64,000 bases of DNA from Candidatus Gastranaerophilales bacterium. GTDB lineage: Bacteria > Cyanobacteriota > Vampirovibrionia > Gastranaerophilales > Gastranaerophilaceae. Positions 39,497-48,308 of this stretch are shown piece by piece (the first letter of the stretch is position 1; every line of letters starts with the position of its first letter). The DNA is taken from contig CALVAX010000004.1 in the NCBI GenBank assembly GCA_944325605.1, positions 1-64,000 on the forward strand, in the 5' to 3' direction. The position numbers were made by a program, and so were the translations under genes. The notes beneath the pieces are model-generated. The model made no database searches and was not told where the DNA came from. It saw only the letters and a program-made list of their open reading frames with translations.

Positions 39497-40339
39497 TTAT
39501 TTCTGCATAATCATCAGCAATTCACGAATAACTTTTGTTGCGACCGCAGTCGAAACTCCTGATGCGTCATAATCAGGCGCAAGTTCAACAACATCAGCGC
39601 CTGCAATATCAAAATCTTTCAAATATTTGAACCAGTCTAAAAGTTCATTAAACTGCAATCCGCCGGCTTCTGGCGTTCCGGTTCCGGGCATTACGGAAGG
39701 ATCAAGAACATCCAGATCAACAGTTACAAAGATTTTTTTATCTTTTAATGCATCAAGATCAGAGAAGTTTTTAGCAAGAGTGTTATGTGTTTTCATAAAC
39801 TCAAATTCTTCCCTCATGCCGGATCTGATTCCAATCTGACGGATATTCTGCGGCCCTACAATCTTTGAACAGTGGCGGATGACAGCAGAATGCGACATTT
39901 CTTCACCAATGTATTCTTCTCTCAAATCCGTATGCGCATCAAAATGCACGATTGCAAGATTGTTATAAAACTTTGACACAGCCTTAATTTCAGGCAGGGT
40001 AACCAGATGCTCTCCGCCTATTCCAAAAACACGCTTGCCGTCGCGGTAAATATCAAAGACATTTTTTTCTATAACATCAAGGGATTTGTAAGTATTGCCG
40101 AGCGGAAACTCCAGATCACCTGCATCATGGAAATTTACTCTTTCCAGAGTTTTGTCAAAATACGGTGAATATTCTTCCAGCCCCCAGCTTGCAAGCCTTA
40201 TCTGCTCCGGCGCAAATCTTGATCCGGGTCTATAAGATACGGTTCCGTCAAAAGGCAAACCCAGCATTATTATATCCGAACAATCGTAATCAGGGTTCTG
40301 CCCCATCCAATTTCTGTCTAAAAAAGGTCCGCTCAACAT
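39497..40339 (-). CDS. speB: Agmatinase (ureohydrolase family)
   Basis: Manganese hydrolase that splits agmatine to putrescine and urea. Metal ligands are in GGEHLVTLPE (about residue 105), VHFDAHTDLREEY (about 128) and VDLDVLDPSVMPGTGTPEAGG (about 205-225). 280 aa. The Ser/Thr pattern after DLDVLDPS fits agmatinase better than arginase or formimidoglutamase, though this is not absolute. AAAGGAG lies 8 bases before the ATG. First gene of the speB-ligA operon. Confidence 0.9.
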   Translation of the reverse strand: MLSGPFLDRNWMGQNPDYDCSDIIMLGLPFDGTVSYRPGSRFAPEQIRLASWGLEEYSPYFDKTLERVNFHDAGDLEFPLGNTYKSLDVIEKNVFDIYRDGKRVFGIGGEHLVTLPEIKAVSKFYNNLAIVHFDAHTDLREEYIGEEMSHSAVIRHCSKIVGPQNIRQIGIRSGMREEFEFMKTHNTLAKNFSDLDALKDKKIFVTVDLDVLDPSVMPGTGTPEAGGLQFNELLDWFKYLKDFDIAGADVVELAPDYDASGVSTAVATKVIRELLMIMQK

Positions 40340-40424
40340 TTATACTTTCTCCTTTGCTCTTTTTTTATTTTACTACAAAAAAATATTTAAAAGAAAAAGT
40401 TAACCTTTTCCATCCGGACAAATG

Positions 40425-40459
40425 ATTGCTTTTTGCAAAAATAACGTTAAAATATCTGT
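40425..40459 (+). promoter_or_regulatory. Promoter of a leaderless exported-protein gene
   Basis: TTGCTT (40426-40431), 16 bases, TAAAAT (40448-40453), then six bases before the ATG at 40460. No ribosome site is present. Confidence 0.45.
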
Positions 40460-41023
40460 ATGAAAAGATTTTTTCTTACTTTTTTAATACTTTTAACAGG
40501 GCTTGCAGTCAGTGCTAAAAACATTGACTACGAGCAGATTTACAGAGATTTGGAAGTGCCAACCCACAGATATATCCACGATGTTGACCCAGGGGAATAT
40601 TATGACACACACACTTCCACATGGTCGCCTTACCCTTTATTCAGACTTTCAAGCCCGATTTATTTCAAGACAATCGCTATAGAACCGGGATATTACGTAC
40701 TCACGCCAAGAGAATACAAGGACAACTGGTATATTCTGTTCAAAGACAGCGGCAAAATAAGATATATAATTCCGGTTTATGACAGAGAAGTTGTTCCAGT
40801 CACATTCTACGAGGATCATATCCCGCAGAAAAAACTAACTATAACACAAAGCCTTCATATAAAAGCACTTGATACAATCGGCAGAATTTTCCCGAGTGCA
40901 AAGAGAAAGCCGACCCCGCAGACTTATCTTGAGGCAACAGATCTTGACCACAATTACCTCTCGCTTGTAATTTACTGGGGCAACTACAGATACTATACAA
41001 TATTCAGAACAATTCAATTATAA
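40460..41023 (+). CDS. Unknown exported protein (187 aa)
   Basis: Not recognised. The signal peptide covers residues 1-19 (FFLTFLILLTGLAVSAK). The mature part is rich in Tyr, Pro and Thr, with a predicted beta-strand pattern (IAIEPGYYVLTPREYKDNWYILFKD, then IRYIIPVYDREVVPVTFYED). The tail SLVIYWGNYRYYTIFRTIQL is beta-like and ends in a hydrophobic residue, but the protein is too short for a standard porin. It is probably periplasmic or loosely outer-membrane. Single-gene unit with a leaderless-type promoter. Confidence 0.75.
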   Translation: MKRFFLTFLILLTGLAVSAKNIDYEQIYRDLEVPTHRYIHDVDPGEYYDTHTSTWSPYPLFRLSSPIYFKTIAIEPGYYVLTPREYKDNWYILFKDSGKIRYIIPVYDREVVPVTFYEDHIPQKKLTITQSLHIKALDTIGRIFPSAKRKPTPQTYLEATDLDHNYLSLVIYWGNYRYYTIFRTIQL

Positions 41024-41087
41024 AGATGCGAACAGCAATATCAACTATGTTTTCCGGCAAGTGGAGTTAATTATTATATTATTTTAT

Positions 41088-41253
41088 CAAATTTTGGGAC
41101 TTATATAGCAAATTTCACAGATACTATAAAAGCCCGTCATTCTAAGAACTTTAGTCCGAAGAATCTTTTTTATTGTGATACTTCGCTAACGCGCAGTATG
41201 ACGCTGTTATGAAAATTTTTGGCGGAATTTGCTATATACATTCCCAAATTTTT
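41088..41253. repeat. Imperfect inverted-repeat element around a REP unit
   Basis: AAATTTTGGGACTTATATAG (starting 41089) and its near-complement (41225-41253, CTATATACATTCCCAAATTT) bracket a REP-like unit (about 41135-41210). About 22 of 27 arm bases match, with one gap. It looks like a small MITE-type insertion, but no target duplication was identified. Confidence 0.4.
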
Positions 41254-41261
41254 CGACAATA

Positions 41262-41299
41262 AAAAAAGGACAACTTCCAAAAAAGTTGTCCTCTTTTTT
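41262..41299 (-). terminator. Terminator of the HU gene
   Basis: AAAAAAGGACAACTT and AAGTTGTCCTCTTTTTT form a long stem with T-runs on both strands, 16 bases after the HU stop. Confidence 0.9.
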
Positions 41300-41314
41300 A
41301 TTAAAAAAATTTAC

Positions 41315-41590
41315 TTACTTTGTAAAAAGTTCTTTGAATTTTTTACCGGCAGTGAATGCAGGAACTGTTTTAGCAGCAATTTTCAAAGCAGCACCTGTCT
41401 GCGGGTTTCTGCCTGTTCTTGCAGCTCTTTTTCTGGGTTCAAAAGTACCGAAGCCTACTAAAGTAACTTTTTTGCCTTTAGAAACTGTTTTCTGGATAGT
41501 TTCCAAAGTTGCAGCAATTACGTCACCTGTTGCTTTTTGAGAAACTTTTGCTTTTTTTGACACTTCTTTTACCAATTCTTCTTTGTTCAT
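41315..41590 (-). CDS. hup: HU-family DNA-binding protein
   Basis: Histone-like dimer that bends DNA. MNKEELVKEVSKKAKVSQKA opens the helical body. VTLVGFGTFEPRKRAARTGR (about residues 42-61) leads into the DNA-embracing arm with the RNPQTG proline tip. The 91 aa length is usual. GAAGGAGG lies 6 bases before the ATG. It is transcribed alone from a good promoter, with a strong terminator. Confidence 0.96.
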   Translation of the reverse strand: MNKEELVKEVSKKAKVSQKATGDVIAATLETIQKTVSKGKKVTLVGFGTFEPRKRAARTGRNPQTGAALKIAAKTVPAFTAGKKFKELFTK

Positions 41591-41680
41591 TACGAACCTC
41601 CTTCTTACTCTTACCTTTTTAGCCTACGGGTTAGCAGAAACCATTCTCTCTTCCGCATGCATTTTGTATTCGACAAAGTT

Positions 41681-41708
41681 ATTATACCACTTTATTTGAT
41701 TTTGGCAA
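41681..41708 (-). promoter_or_regulatory. HU promoter
   Basis: On the minus strand TTGCCA (41708-41703), 16 bases, TATAAT (41686-41681) with TG before it (TGG-TATAAT). This leaves a leader of about 80 bases. Confidence 0.6.
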
Positions 41709-41812
41709 GGGTTTTGAGGAAAGTTTTCCGCTATTCGGCTAATTCTATTCAGAATCTGACAGTATTACCCCGCAAAAATGCTTATAAAACCGGACTTTTT
41801 GGCCGAGATAAG

Positions 41813-42694
41813 TTAATTAATTGAAGCTTCGCTTACCTTTGCAAATTTTATATTCTGGAAGAAATAACTCAATATCTGATAAGCATTATACCCTTCTTTT
41901 GCAAGATTATTTGCTCCATGCTGTGACATTCCGACACCATGACCGTTTTTTTTGACATTATCATCGTAAGACGGCACCGAGCGGATAAACGGAAGATCAT
42001 TTCCCCATGCAGCAGAAGCATTGATTGTCTGCCCTCCGGCAGATGCAGAATAATAAGCCGGAACCACTTTCATATTGTAAGTAAGAACAAGTCCTGTAGT
42101 GCTTTCGACAGCCTCGTTTGTTTTTGAAGTTTCTGCTGAAGCCCCGCCGTAAGCCTGATCTTCCGGTGTATCCTTCAAATCAAAACCTAAAGAAGCACGC
42201 TTGCCCAGATTGGCAAGAGCATAGCTTCTTGCAGCAATTGCCTGCGCTTTTAAAGCCTCAAGTTCCCAGCCCGACGGCATTTCTGAGGGTACAACCCCTT
42301 TCAGGTAATCTTCCAGATCAAGATCGTTTATGACAGTCAATTTTTTATTTTTATTCTGAACAATCAAAAGTCCCCTGTACCACTTGCCCTTGGCGCTGAC
42401 AAAACCTCCCGGAGGAGCTTTTAGAACAACATAATCCGAATAAATCTGATAAAATTTACCTTTGAGCGCAATTGCCATCGTGTTTTTGTAAGGGATAATC
42501 TCATATCCTTTCATTGCCTCAAAAGTCAAAACCGTTTTGTTAGTATTGGCATCTATCAGTGACGTTTCCGCTGATGCACCTATACCTATTTTGTCAACAC
42601 CTGTTTGAAGCCCTATTTTTATTGCATAACAGGGATTAGCGGCAGGTAGCGACAGCATAAAAACTATTGCAGCTGAAAATAATGCCCTCTTCAT
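41813..42694 (-). CDS. SpoIID/LytB domain protein
   Basis: Exported protein (signal peptide to about residue 24, ends CYA) of the SpoIID family, whose founding member is a lytic transglycosylase acting on denuded peptidoglycan. Diagnostic pieces are LEDYLKGVVPSEMPSGWELEALKAQAIAARSYAL (two blocks, about 125-160) with the catalytic-type Glu in PSEMP. DQAYGGASAE, VPAYYSASAGG and the ending GHGVGMSQHGANNLAKEG are also present. 293 aa. In non-sporulating bacteria the role is probably cell-wall remodelling. It has no ribosome site. TGG-TATAAT lies 7 bases before the ATG, pointing to a leaderless message. Confidence 0.9.
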   Translation of the reverse strand: MKRALFSAAIVFMLSLPAANPCYAIKIGLQTGVDKIGIGASAETSLIDANTNKTVLTFEAMKGYEIIPYKNTMAIALKGKFYQIYSDYVVLKAPPGGFVSAKGKWYRGLLIVQNKNKKLTVINDLDLEDYLKGVVPSEMPSGWELEALKAQAIAARSYALANLGKRASLGFDLKDTPEDQAYGGASAETSKTNEAVESTTGLVLTYNMKVVPAYYSASAGGQTINASAAWGNDLPFIRSVPSYDDNVKKNGHGVGMSQHGANNLAKEGYNAYQILSYFFQNIKFAKVSEASIN

Positions 42695-42710
42695 ATTTTA
42701 TATTATACCA
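42695..42710 (-). promoter_or_regulatory. Extended -10 promoter of leaderless spoIID-like gene
   Basis: Minus strand TGG-TATAAT (42710-42702) then seven bases before the ATG. It sits between the stop of the upstream gene (42715) and this start. Confidence 0.5.
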
Positions 42711-42714
42711 TATC

Positions 42715-43407
42715 TCAGGCTTTTTGGTCTAAATCCTTTGATTGATTTTCGGCTTTTTGTGTAATGCTGCCGGATTTTTCATTATCTTCAGGCTTATTTT
42801 TCCTTTCTATGCCGAGTTTTTTCATGATATCGCCTGCGTAGAATTCCCCGACTTCCTTAGCTGCAGCGTATGAACCCATTGACCCGCACACAAAAAGAAT
42901 TCCTTTTAAAATAGAGGCTGCTTTTCCTGTATGATTTGAATTGAGAACAGTTTCAGCAATCCATTTTAAAGCGGATTTATTTTGCACCTTTGCAGCGGCT
43001 TTTTTAAATGCGGATTCTGAAAAAACATCATTAAAATGTAATTTCATCAACCCTTCGCCTAAAAACATTCCTGAAAGCGCTGCCGTTTCTGTTATCCCGT
43101 CATGAACTTTGTCATCGGACATTGCAACTTTCAAAACCCCTGATGCGCAAATAAGAGGGTTTACGTTATCAGCCGTAAACTGCAAGGCTTTGCCGGCATA
43201 TCCAGCAAGTTTGTTATCCGCAGCAAAGCTTTCTAATGCCTTTAGTGCACTTCTTGCCGAGGCAGAAAAAATATTGTCATACTTGGCAATTTCCTGAATT
43301 ACACCTGTGCATTGCCCGACGGTTACAACACTTCTTCCGACATCACCGTCTTTGGTCTTTTCTGCGTTTCTATATGCAAATATTGTTGAAGCTACAGGAC
43401 TAAACAC
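42715..43407 (-). CDS. Unknown protein with hydrophobic patches (230 aa)
   Basis: Not recognised. The N-terminus MFSPVASTIFAYRNAEKTKD lacks a signal peptide. The body is Ala-rich and helical with moderately hydrophobic stretches (AALSGMFLGEGLMKL; LKGILFVCGSMGSYAAA). The last 45 residues are polar, Lys/Glu/Asn-rich and probably disordered. It may associate with membranes through amphipathic helices. It is preceded by the GGCAATTTT-N11-ATACTTTATATA block (43438-43473) and a TTGTTACAA motif, the same pair seen before the unknown gene at 49712. AAAGGTT lies before the ATG, a weak ribosome site. Confidence 0.72.
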   Translation of the reverse strand: MFSPVASTIFAYRNAEKTKDGDVGRSVVTVGQCTGVIQEIAKYDNIFSASARSALKALESFAADNKLAGYAGKALQFTADNVNPLICASGVLKVAMSDDKVHDGITETAALSGMFLGEGLMKLHFNDVFSESAFKKAAAKVQNKSALKWIAETVLNSNHTGKAASILKGILFVCGSMGSYAAAKEVGEFYAGDIMKKLGIERKNKPEDNEKSGSITQKAENQSKDLDQKA

Positions 43408-43437
43408 TATACTTTAACCTTTTTACACACTACTTTA

Positions 43438-43473
43438 CATTTATATAAAGTATTTTTTACTGACAAAATTGCC
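43438..43473 (-). promoter_or_regulatory. Promoter-like block GGCAATTTT-N11-ATACTTTATATA
   Basis: Same sequence and spacing as 561-596: the first 9 bases and the 12-base ATACTTTATATA are identical and the 11-base spacer is unrelated. It ends 31 bases before the start. Confidence 0.55.
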
Positions 43474-44248
43474 TGAATTTAAAACTTTTTTACAATTGTT
43501 ACAAAAGTGAGGAGTGAAGGGTGAGAAGAGTTGAAAAGTTGAACAGGTGAAAGGGTGAAGGGTTTGTTTTACACAATAAATCCCCTCTCCCCTTGTGGGA
43601 TGCTAGTTCGAACCAGCGAAGAATGAGCCGTGTGAGACTGTATGCCGTATGGCTGAGGGTTAGGGTGAGGGGGCGGACGGTAAAGTGAAGAGTGAAGAGT
43701 GAGGGGTGAGGAGAGTTGAATGGTTGAAAGGTGGAAGGGTTGAAAGGGTTGCTACAAAATACTCTCTCTCCCTGCGGGAGAGGGTAGAATTCCCGATGAA
43801 CGAAGTGAGTCGTTGGAATTCGGGTGAGGGTAAACTCCGCCCCATTTTGTCTTACACTGTCATTCTGAGTTTATCTCAGAATCTCATTGGGATCCTGAAA
43901 TAAATTCAGGATGACAAAATGGGGCGGATGTGGAGAGTGAAGATAGTTGAAAGGTTTGTTTCGGAAAATATTCCCCTCTACCTTTGGGATGCTAGCTCGA
44001 ACGGGCGAAGAATGAGCCGTGTGAGACTGTATGCCGCCTAAGGCGGCTGAGGGTGCCCAAAGGGCGGATGAGGGTTAAAACGTGAAGGGATATGCCTTAC
44101 GTAGAGTTAAAAAAAATGCGCACAGCGCCGGTGTGGACTTATTCACTTCATCACCTCATCACTTATTCACCTAAAATAAAGACGCTAAGTTCAAAATGCC
44201 ACGATGTACCGGACAATGCTAATCGCTTGATTTTCGGTAAAAAATTGT
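43474..44248. repeat. Repeat island between two divergent unknown genes
   Basis: No gene is supported. It contains TTGTTACAA near 43496, GTTGAAAGG/GGTGAAGGG words, two palindromic ~95-bp repeats (43581-43673 and 43972-44076), a CTCCCTGCGGGAGAGGG hairpin near 43770, and a REP-like unit (43857-43918). Confidence 0.8.
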
Positions 44249-44261
44249 TATAATAAAACTT
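44246..44261 (+). promoter_or_regulatory. Promoter of a leaderless gene
   Basis: TTGATT (44227-44232), 16 bases, TATAAT (44249-44254) preceded by TGT, then seven bases before the ATG. Confidence 0.55.
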
Positions 44262-44858
44262 ATGAAAAGAGCTTTATTATGCGTGTTAATTTTAACTTGT
44301 TTGTGCGGTGTACAGGCATATTCAGCACCTCAGTTAGAAAACATTCAGCTTGACATAAGAGAAGCTGACCCTGTTGAATTAAATGCCGGAACCTTTATTC
44401 CTGTAATCAGTGCTCAGGAAATTTCAACACAATACTGCTCTGAAGGTTATAAAGTAAGATTTATTGCTACAACTGATCTTTTCATGTATGAAACAAAAAT
44501 TATTCCAGAAAACACACTCTTTGAAGGTTACATTGAAAAAATGAATGAGCCGGTTATCGGAACAAATGCTTCTATGATTATCCGGATATCTAAAATGATT
44601 TTACCTGACGGATATGAACTACCGATGAAGGGATATATTTATACCTCAAATAATAATCTGATAGGAGGCGGGGTTTCCGAGCCTGAAAACTGGATAAGAA
44701 TGCCGCATTACCAGCATAAACTGAAAGGAACAGCCACCCTTCAGCTTAAACCGGGCGAAAAAAAGAAAATGGGAGAACATACAACACTTCCTGCAGGACT
44801 GGATTTGCTGATTATATTAACAGAACCGCTCGAAATTACGCATATTTTAACAAATTGA
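44262..44858 (+). CDS. Unknown exported protein, related to its neighbour (198 aa)
   Basis: Signal peptide at residues 1-21 (ends AYSA). The mature region NAGTFIPVISAQEISTQYCS, then IIPENTLFEGYIEKMNEPVI and ISKMILPDGYELPMKGYIYT parallel the next protein (VPAGQNIPVITTMALSSENL; IAPAGSSITGQVLEVSKAKR; ITTPYGTQIPISAVI). The two are therefore probably diverged copies of one beta-rich periplasmic domain, which resembles the C-terminal domain of VirB10/TrbI. The Pro/Gly-rich PAG/PEN turns match that type. It precedes a TonB-ExbB-ExbD cluster, so an envelope role is likely. No catalytic motif is visible. Confidence 0.75.
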   Translation: MKRALLCVLILTCLCGVQAYSAPQLENIQLDIREADPVELNAGTFIPVISAQEISTQYCSEGYKVRFIATTDLFMYETKIIPENTLFEGYIEKMNEPVIGTNASMIIRISKMILPDGYELPMKGYIYTSNNNLIGGGVSEPENWIRMPHYQHKLKGTATLQLKPGEKKKMGEHTTLPAGLDLLIILTEPLEITHILTN

Positions 44859-44926
44859 CAATAGACATAAAGTAAAATAAAATATTAAAAAGTACTATCA
44901 AAAAATCAGAAGGGAAGGGTTATAAT

Positions 44927-45730
44927 ATGTATCAAAAATTAAATTTACTGCTGGCCGCAATATTGTTCAGCGCAAATCTATCTTTTGCCGCCGGAAATTT
45001 CAGCTACACAGAACAAACTCCGGTATATCAGCAGCAGCAATATTCAAACGGTTCTTCAGCACAGTTCGGAGCGCCGGTCAACAATTATCAAAGACAAAAT
45101 TATAATACATCTTCTAATACCGTAAACACAAACCAAACACTCAAAGGCCACATTGTAACTGTACCTGCAGGACAAAATATTCCTGTCATAACAACAATGG
45201 CATTAAGTTCAGAAAATCTAACTCTCGGTCAAAATGTAACAGTTGCACTCGGGTCGGATTTTTATTATAACGGAAGTCTTATCGCACCTGCCGGAAGCTC
45301 TATCACAGGACAGGTTCTTGAAGTTTCAAAAGCCAAAAGAGGCAGCATGAACGGTAAACTTATGGTAAGATTTACCAAAATTACAACTCCTTACGGCACG
45401 CAGATTCCAATATCCGCCGTAATCAAAACTGATGACGGCACAGGCGTTTTAGTCGGCGGAACAAAGATGGATGTTGCAAAAGATTACGGCAAAGATCTGG
45501 CTGTAGGTTCAGCCGCAGGTGCAACTGCAGGCCTTGTAATGAGCGCACTTTCAGGCGGTGATCTGGGCAGAGGCACTGCGCTAGGTACAGCGGTCGGCGC
45601 CGGCGGAGGACTTGTTAAGTCAATCTGGGACAAAGGTGACAACGTAGAAATCCCTGCAAATGCCGGGATTCAGCTTACACTTACCCAGGCTATCACCGTG
45701 AACCCCGCAATTTATAATACCAATTATTAG
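44927..45730 (+). CDS. Exported VirB10/TrbI-like beta-domain protein (267 aa)
   Basis: Signal peptide at residues 1-21 (ends SFAA), a Gln/Asn/Ser-rich linker to about 70, then a beta domain (HIVTVPAGQNIPVITTMALS to about 185) with the resemblance to VirB10/TrbI described for its neighbour. A glycine-rich hydrophobic stretch (LAVGSAAGATAGLVMSALSG and GTALGTAVGAGGGLV) sits inside the domain and could insert into a membrane. The end is IPANAGIQLTLTQAITVNP. No other type IV secretion gene is nearby, so a conjugation role is unlikely. It probably works with the downstream TonB module. AGAAGGGAAGGG precedes the ATG. Confidence 0.78.
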   Translation: MYQKLNLLLAAILFSANLSFAAGNFSYTEQTPVYQQQQYSNGSSAQFGAPVNNYQRQNYNTSSNTVNTNQTLKGHIVTVPAGQNIPVITTMALSSENLTLGQNVTVALGSDFYYNGSLIAPAGSSITGQVLEVSKAKRGSMNGKLMVRFTKITTPYGTQIPISAVIKTDDGTGVLVGGTKMDVAKDYGKDLAVGSAAGATAGLVMSALSGGDLGRGTALGTAVGAGGGLVKSIWDKGDNVEIPANAGIQLTLTQAITVNPAIYNTNY

Positions 45731-45820
45731 TAAACAGGGTGATAATTTTGATGTCAACTTAAAATAAAATTACACCGCAGAGATAAAACAATATTAATAT
45801 AAAACGAAAGGTTAAGGGAT

Positions 45821-47056
45821 ATGTCAATCATCGGGAAATACACCGCTGACACAACAGAAGACGATGACAATAAAGAAAGTCAGGGCTTTACACTTCCTGT
45901 AGTAATCAAAAAACAGCAAGAAGAGAGTTTGAAACGTGACATAATAGTTTCAGCAATACTCCACCCTGCAGTTTTAGGTGCAATATATCTGATTTCGCTT
46001 ATTCTTTTATTGTTCGGGATACATTTTAGTATTTTTGACAGACCAAAACCGAAGATGAAAGATATAGAATTTGTGCTTGTTGAAAAAGAAGGCACGCCGA
46101 TAAATAAGAATACACCTTATCGTTCAGACAGAGATTCAAGAGCGGGCGGGCATCATGACCCGACCAAACCGGTTTCGGTGCCGTCACCTGCGCCTGCAAA
46201 TTCACCAAAACCTTCACCGGCACCTCAGCCGCCGGCAAAAACACAGCAGCCTGCCCCTCAAAAAGCGCAAACAACGCCAAAGCCGCAGCCTGCTAAAAAA
46301 CCAACAATAGCACAGCAAATTCAGCAGGCAGTTCAGCCGAAACCTATACCGCAAAAAGTTGAACCGCAGCCTCCGGCACCGGTTAAAGCACCACAGGCGG
46401 CAAAACCGGCACCGCCAACGGCAAGACCTTCTATAAAACCGCCGACAACACCAAAACCGGTAGCAAAACCGAGTTCAGCATTTCAGGTTCCGGTGCCGAA
46501 AGGCGGAACAAACACAGGCACCTACGCAACAGGGCCGATAAGCGGCTCCGGCACCGCAAACAAAGGCGGAGGCTCCGGCGGGCCTGTAAGCGGAAGCGGA
46601 GCGGGGAAATATACACCGGCACCATCTCTTGCCCCGACAGGCGGCGGAAGTTCTTCCGGACAAAAGCTTGCTAAAGGAGGCGGAGGAGGAACCGGCGGAT
46701 TGGGAAACCCCGGCCCCGGCAATCCTAACGGGGCTCCCGGTATTGATACAATCAGAGAACCGGACTTCGGCCCTTATATGAGAGAACTCCAGAGAAAAAT
46801 TAAAATGAACTGGGATCCTCCCAAAGGGAACGAAAGCAAAAGAGTTGTACTTTTGTTTAAAATAGCAAAAGACGGAAGACTTTTGTCCTGCAGCGTGTAT
46901 AAATCATCAGGCTTAAAAAGCGCCGATGACGCAGCCTTAAATGCGGTTAAACTGACGGCTCCGTTCAGACCGCTTCCTGCGGAATACAAAGGTCAAAGCA
47001 TAGATATTCAGTTCACCTTCGACTACAACGTATTCGGAGCTGCGGGATACCAATAA
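45821..47056 (+). CDS. TonB-like energy transducer with long Pro-rich linker
   Basis: Links inner-membrane proton flow to an outer-membrane or periplasmic partner. The order is: a cytoplasmic start of about 45 residues, one membrane helix (about 50-70, AVLGAIYLISLILLLFGIHF), a Pro/Lys/Ala-rich linker (about 105-230) and a Gly/Ser/Pro-rich stretch (about 230-305). A TonB/TolA C-terminal domain follows (YMRELQRKIKMNWDPPKGNE...VVLLFKIAKDGRLLSCSVYKSS, about 320-411). The 411 aa length is above E. coli TonB (239). The linker could span a wide periplasm. It is followed by exbB, exbD, exbD. Whether it is TonB or TolA in function cannot be told. Confidence 0.88.
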   Translation: MSIIGKYTADTTEDDDNKESQGFTLPVVIKKQQEESLKRDIIVSAILHPAVLGAIYLISLILLLFGIHFSIFDRPKPKMKDIEFVLVEKEGTPINKNTPYRSDRDSRAGGHHDPTKPVSVPSPAPANSPKPSPAPQPPAKTQQPAPQKAQTTPKPQPAKKPTIAQQIQQAVQPKPIPQKVEPQPPAPVKAPQAAKPAPPTARPSIKPPTTPKPVAKPSSAFQVPVPKGGTNTGTYATGPISGSGTANKGGGSGGPVSGSGAGKYTPAPSLAPTGGGSSSGQKLAKGGGGGTGGLGNPGPGNPNGAPGIDTIREPDFGPYMRELQRKIKMNWDPPKGNESKRVVLLFKIAKDGRLLSCSVYKSSGLKSADDAALNAVKLTAPFRPLPAEYKGQSIDIQFTFDYNVFGAAGYQ

Positions 47057-47156
47057 AAAAGAGAATTTGATAAAATTGTAAGCAAAATCTGACAACAACC
47101 TTCCAAGCAAAAACTACGAAGCAATCTAAATAAGACGATTCAATAAAATCGTAAGC

Positions 47157-47162
47157 TATAAT
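47157..47162 (+). promoter_or_regulatory. -10 box before exbB
   Basis: TATAAT 20 bases before the exbB ATG, following a small ACGATT/AATCGT hairpin. The 126-base gap after the TonB-like gene therefore may hold an extra promoter. Confidence 0.4.
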
Positions 47163-47182
47163 AAAAAAGAGAGGATAAAAAA

Positions 47183-47827
47183 ATGGAACTACTATTACAT
47201 TCAATTCAACTGGACTGGCCGGTACTTTTGCCGATATTGATTTGTTCAATACTGGTAGTAGCGGTAGTGTTTAACAGATTTCAATTTTACAAAGCAAACA
47301 AACGCGACGTTGTACTTTTCATTCCGAAATTGCAAAGAGAACTGGCAAAGAACAATCTTCAGGGAGCGCAGAGCATTGCGGAAAACTGCGGCGGCGTAAT
47401 CGGCGAAGTTACAGAAGAAGCTGTCAGAATTTTTTCAGAACAAAGAAACGGATTTTCAAGATCATTTGACATTGCAGCAGCGCTTGCGACAAGAAAACTT
47501 GAAAGCCACTTAACAATTCTCGGTACAATCGGCGGTGTTGCACCGTTCTTAGGTTTGTTCGGAACTGTTGTGAGAATTCTTTATACATTCCAGGATTTAG
47601 CAACTCAGGGCAACCAGTCAGCCGCAGTTGCAATGGGTATAGGTTCAGCCCTGATTGCAACAGCCTTCGGTCTTGGTGTTGCGATTGTTGCGGTTGTATT
47701 TTATAACTCATTCCAGTCAATCGTTAAAAGATACGAAGACGACTTCCAGTTAATAAAACTGTTATTCTTAAGCTTTGTGGATTCAGAAGACGAATCAAAC
47801 AAAACCGCTTCAAACGTTTCTTTATAA
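47183..47827 (+). CDS. exbB: ExbB/TolQ/MotA family proton channel
   Basis: Inner-membrane ring of the TonB motor. An N-terminal helix (about 12-30) is followed by a cytoplasmic helical stretch. LESHLTILGTIGGVAPFLGLFGTVVRIL (about 105-135) and IGSALIATAFGLGVAIVAVVFYN (about 152-175) are the ExbB/TolQ core helices. 214 aa. GAGAGGA precedes the ATG. Because two ExbD genes follow, the motor may carry a heteromeric ExbD pair. Confidence 0.93.
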   Translation: MELLLHSIQLDWPVLLPILICSILVVAVVFNRFQFYKANKRDVVLFIPKLQRELAKNNLQGAQSIAENCGGVIGEVTEEAVRIFSEQRNGFSRSFDIAAALATRKLESHLTILGTIGGVAPFLGLFGTVVRILYTFQDLATQGNQSAAVAMGIGSALIATAFGLGVAIVAVVFYNSFQSIVKRYEDDFQLIKLLFLSFVDSEDESNKTASNVSL

Positions 47828-47854
47828 AAACAAAACAACAAAGGAAAAATTAAA

Positions 47855-48307
47855 ATGGCATTCAGTTCAAATAACAAAGGAAAACTTTTTACGGAAATAA
47901 ACATAACACCGTTGACAGACATTTTTCTTGTACTGTTGATTATCATGATGGTTGTAGCACCCACGTTTCAATCAATGGACAATGCCATCACGATTCCTGA
48001 GATTAACAGCGGGGTGGCAATAGAGCAGAAAAATGCAACCATCGCAATTACAAGGGACGGCCAAATGTATCTGAACGGCACACCGATTACGGAAGATCAA
48101 TTGACAAGCGAACTTGCGGCATTGAAAGAAACAATAGAAAAGCCTGAGGTTGTGGTAAAAGCGGACGAAAACGTAAAAAGTGCCGAGATTATGAAAGTAA
48201 TGAATGCAGCGCAGGATGCAGAATACAAAAAACTTATCGTCGCAGGCGAACCTTTAAGTAAAAAAGAACAAAAAGACCTTAAAAAAGAAAATAACCAAGG
48301 AGTCTAA
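47855..48307 (+). CDS. exbD: ExbD/TolR family protein 1
   Basis: Stator-like partner of ExbB. The single helix carries the conserved Asp in NITPLTDIFLVLLIIMMVVA (about residues 16-35), followed by a periplasmic domain. 150 aa with a Lys-rich tail (KEQKDLKKENN) that the second copy lacks. The second copy starts immediately after it. Confidence 0.93.
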   Translation: MAFSSNNKGKLFTEINITPLTDIFLVLLIIMMVVAPTFQSMDNAITIPEINSGVAIEQKNATIAITRDGQMYLNGTPITEDQLTSELAALKETIEKPEVVVKADENVKSAEIMKVMNAAQDAEYKKLIVAGEPLSKKEQKDLKKENNQGV

Positions 48308-48308
48308 A

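Noticed and set aside
44927-45730. Part of a type IV secretion (conjugation) system
   Set aside because: Only the beta-domain resembles VirB10/TrbI. No VirB4, VirD4, relaxase or other subunit is nearby, and a TonB module follows.
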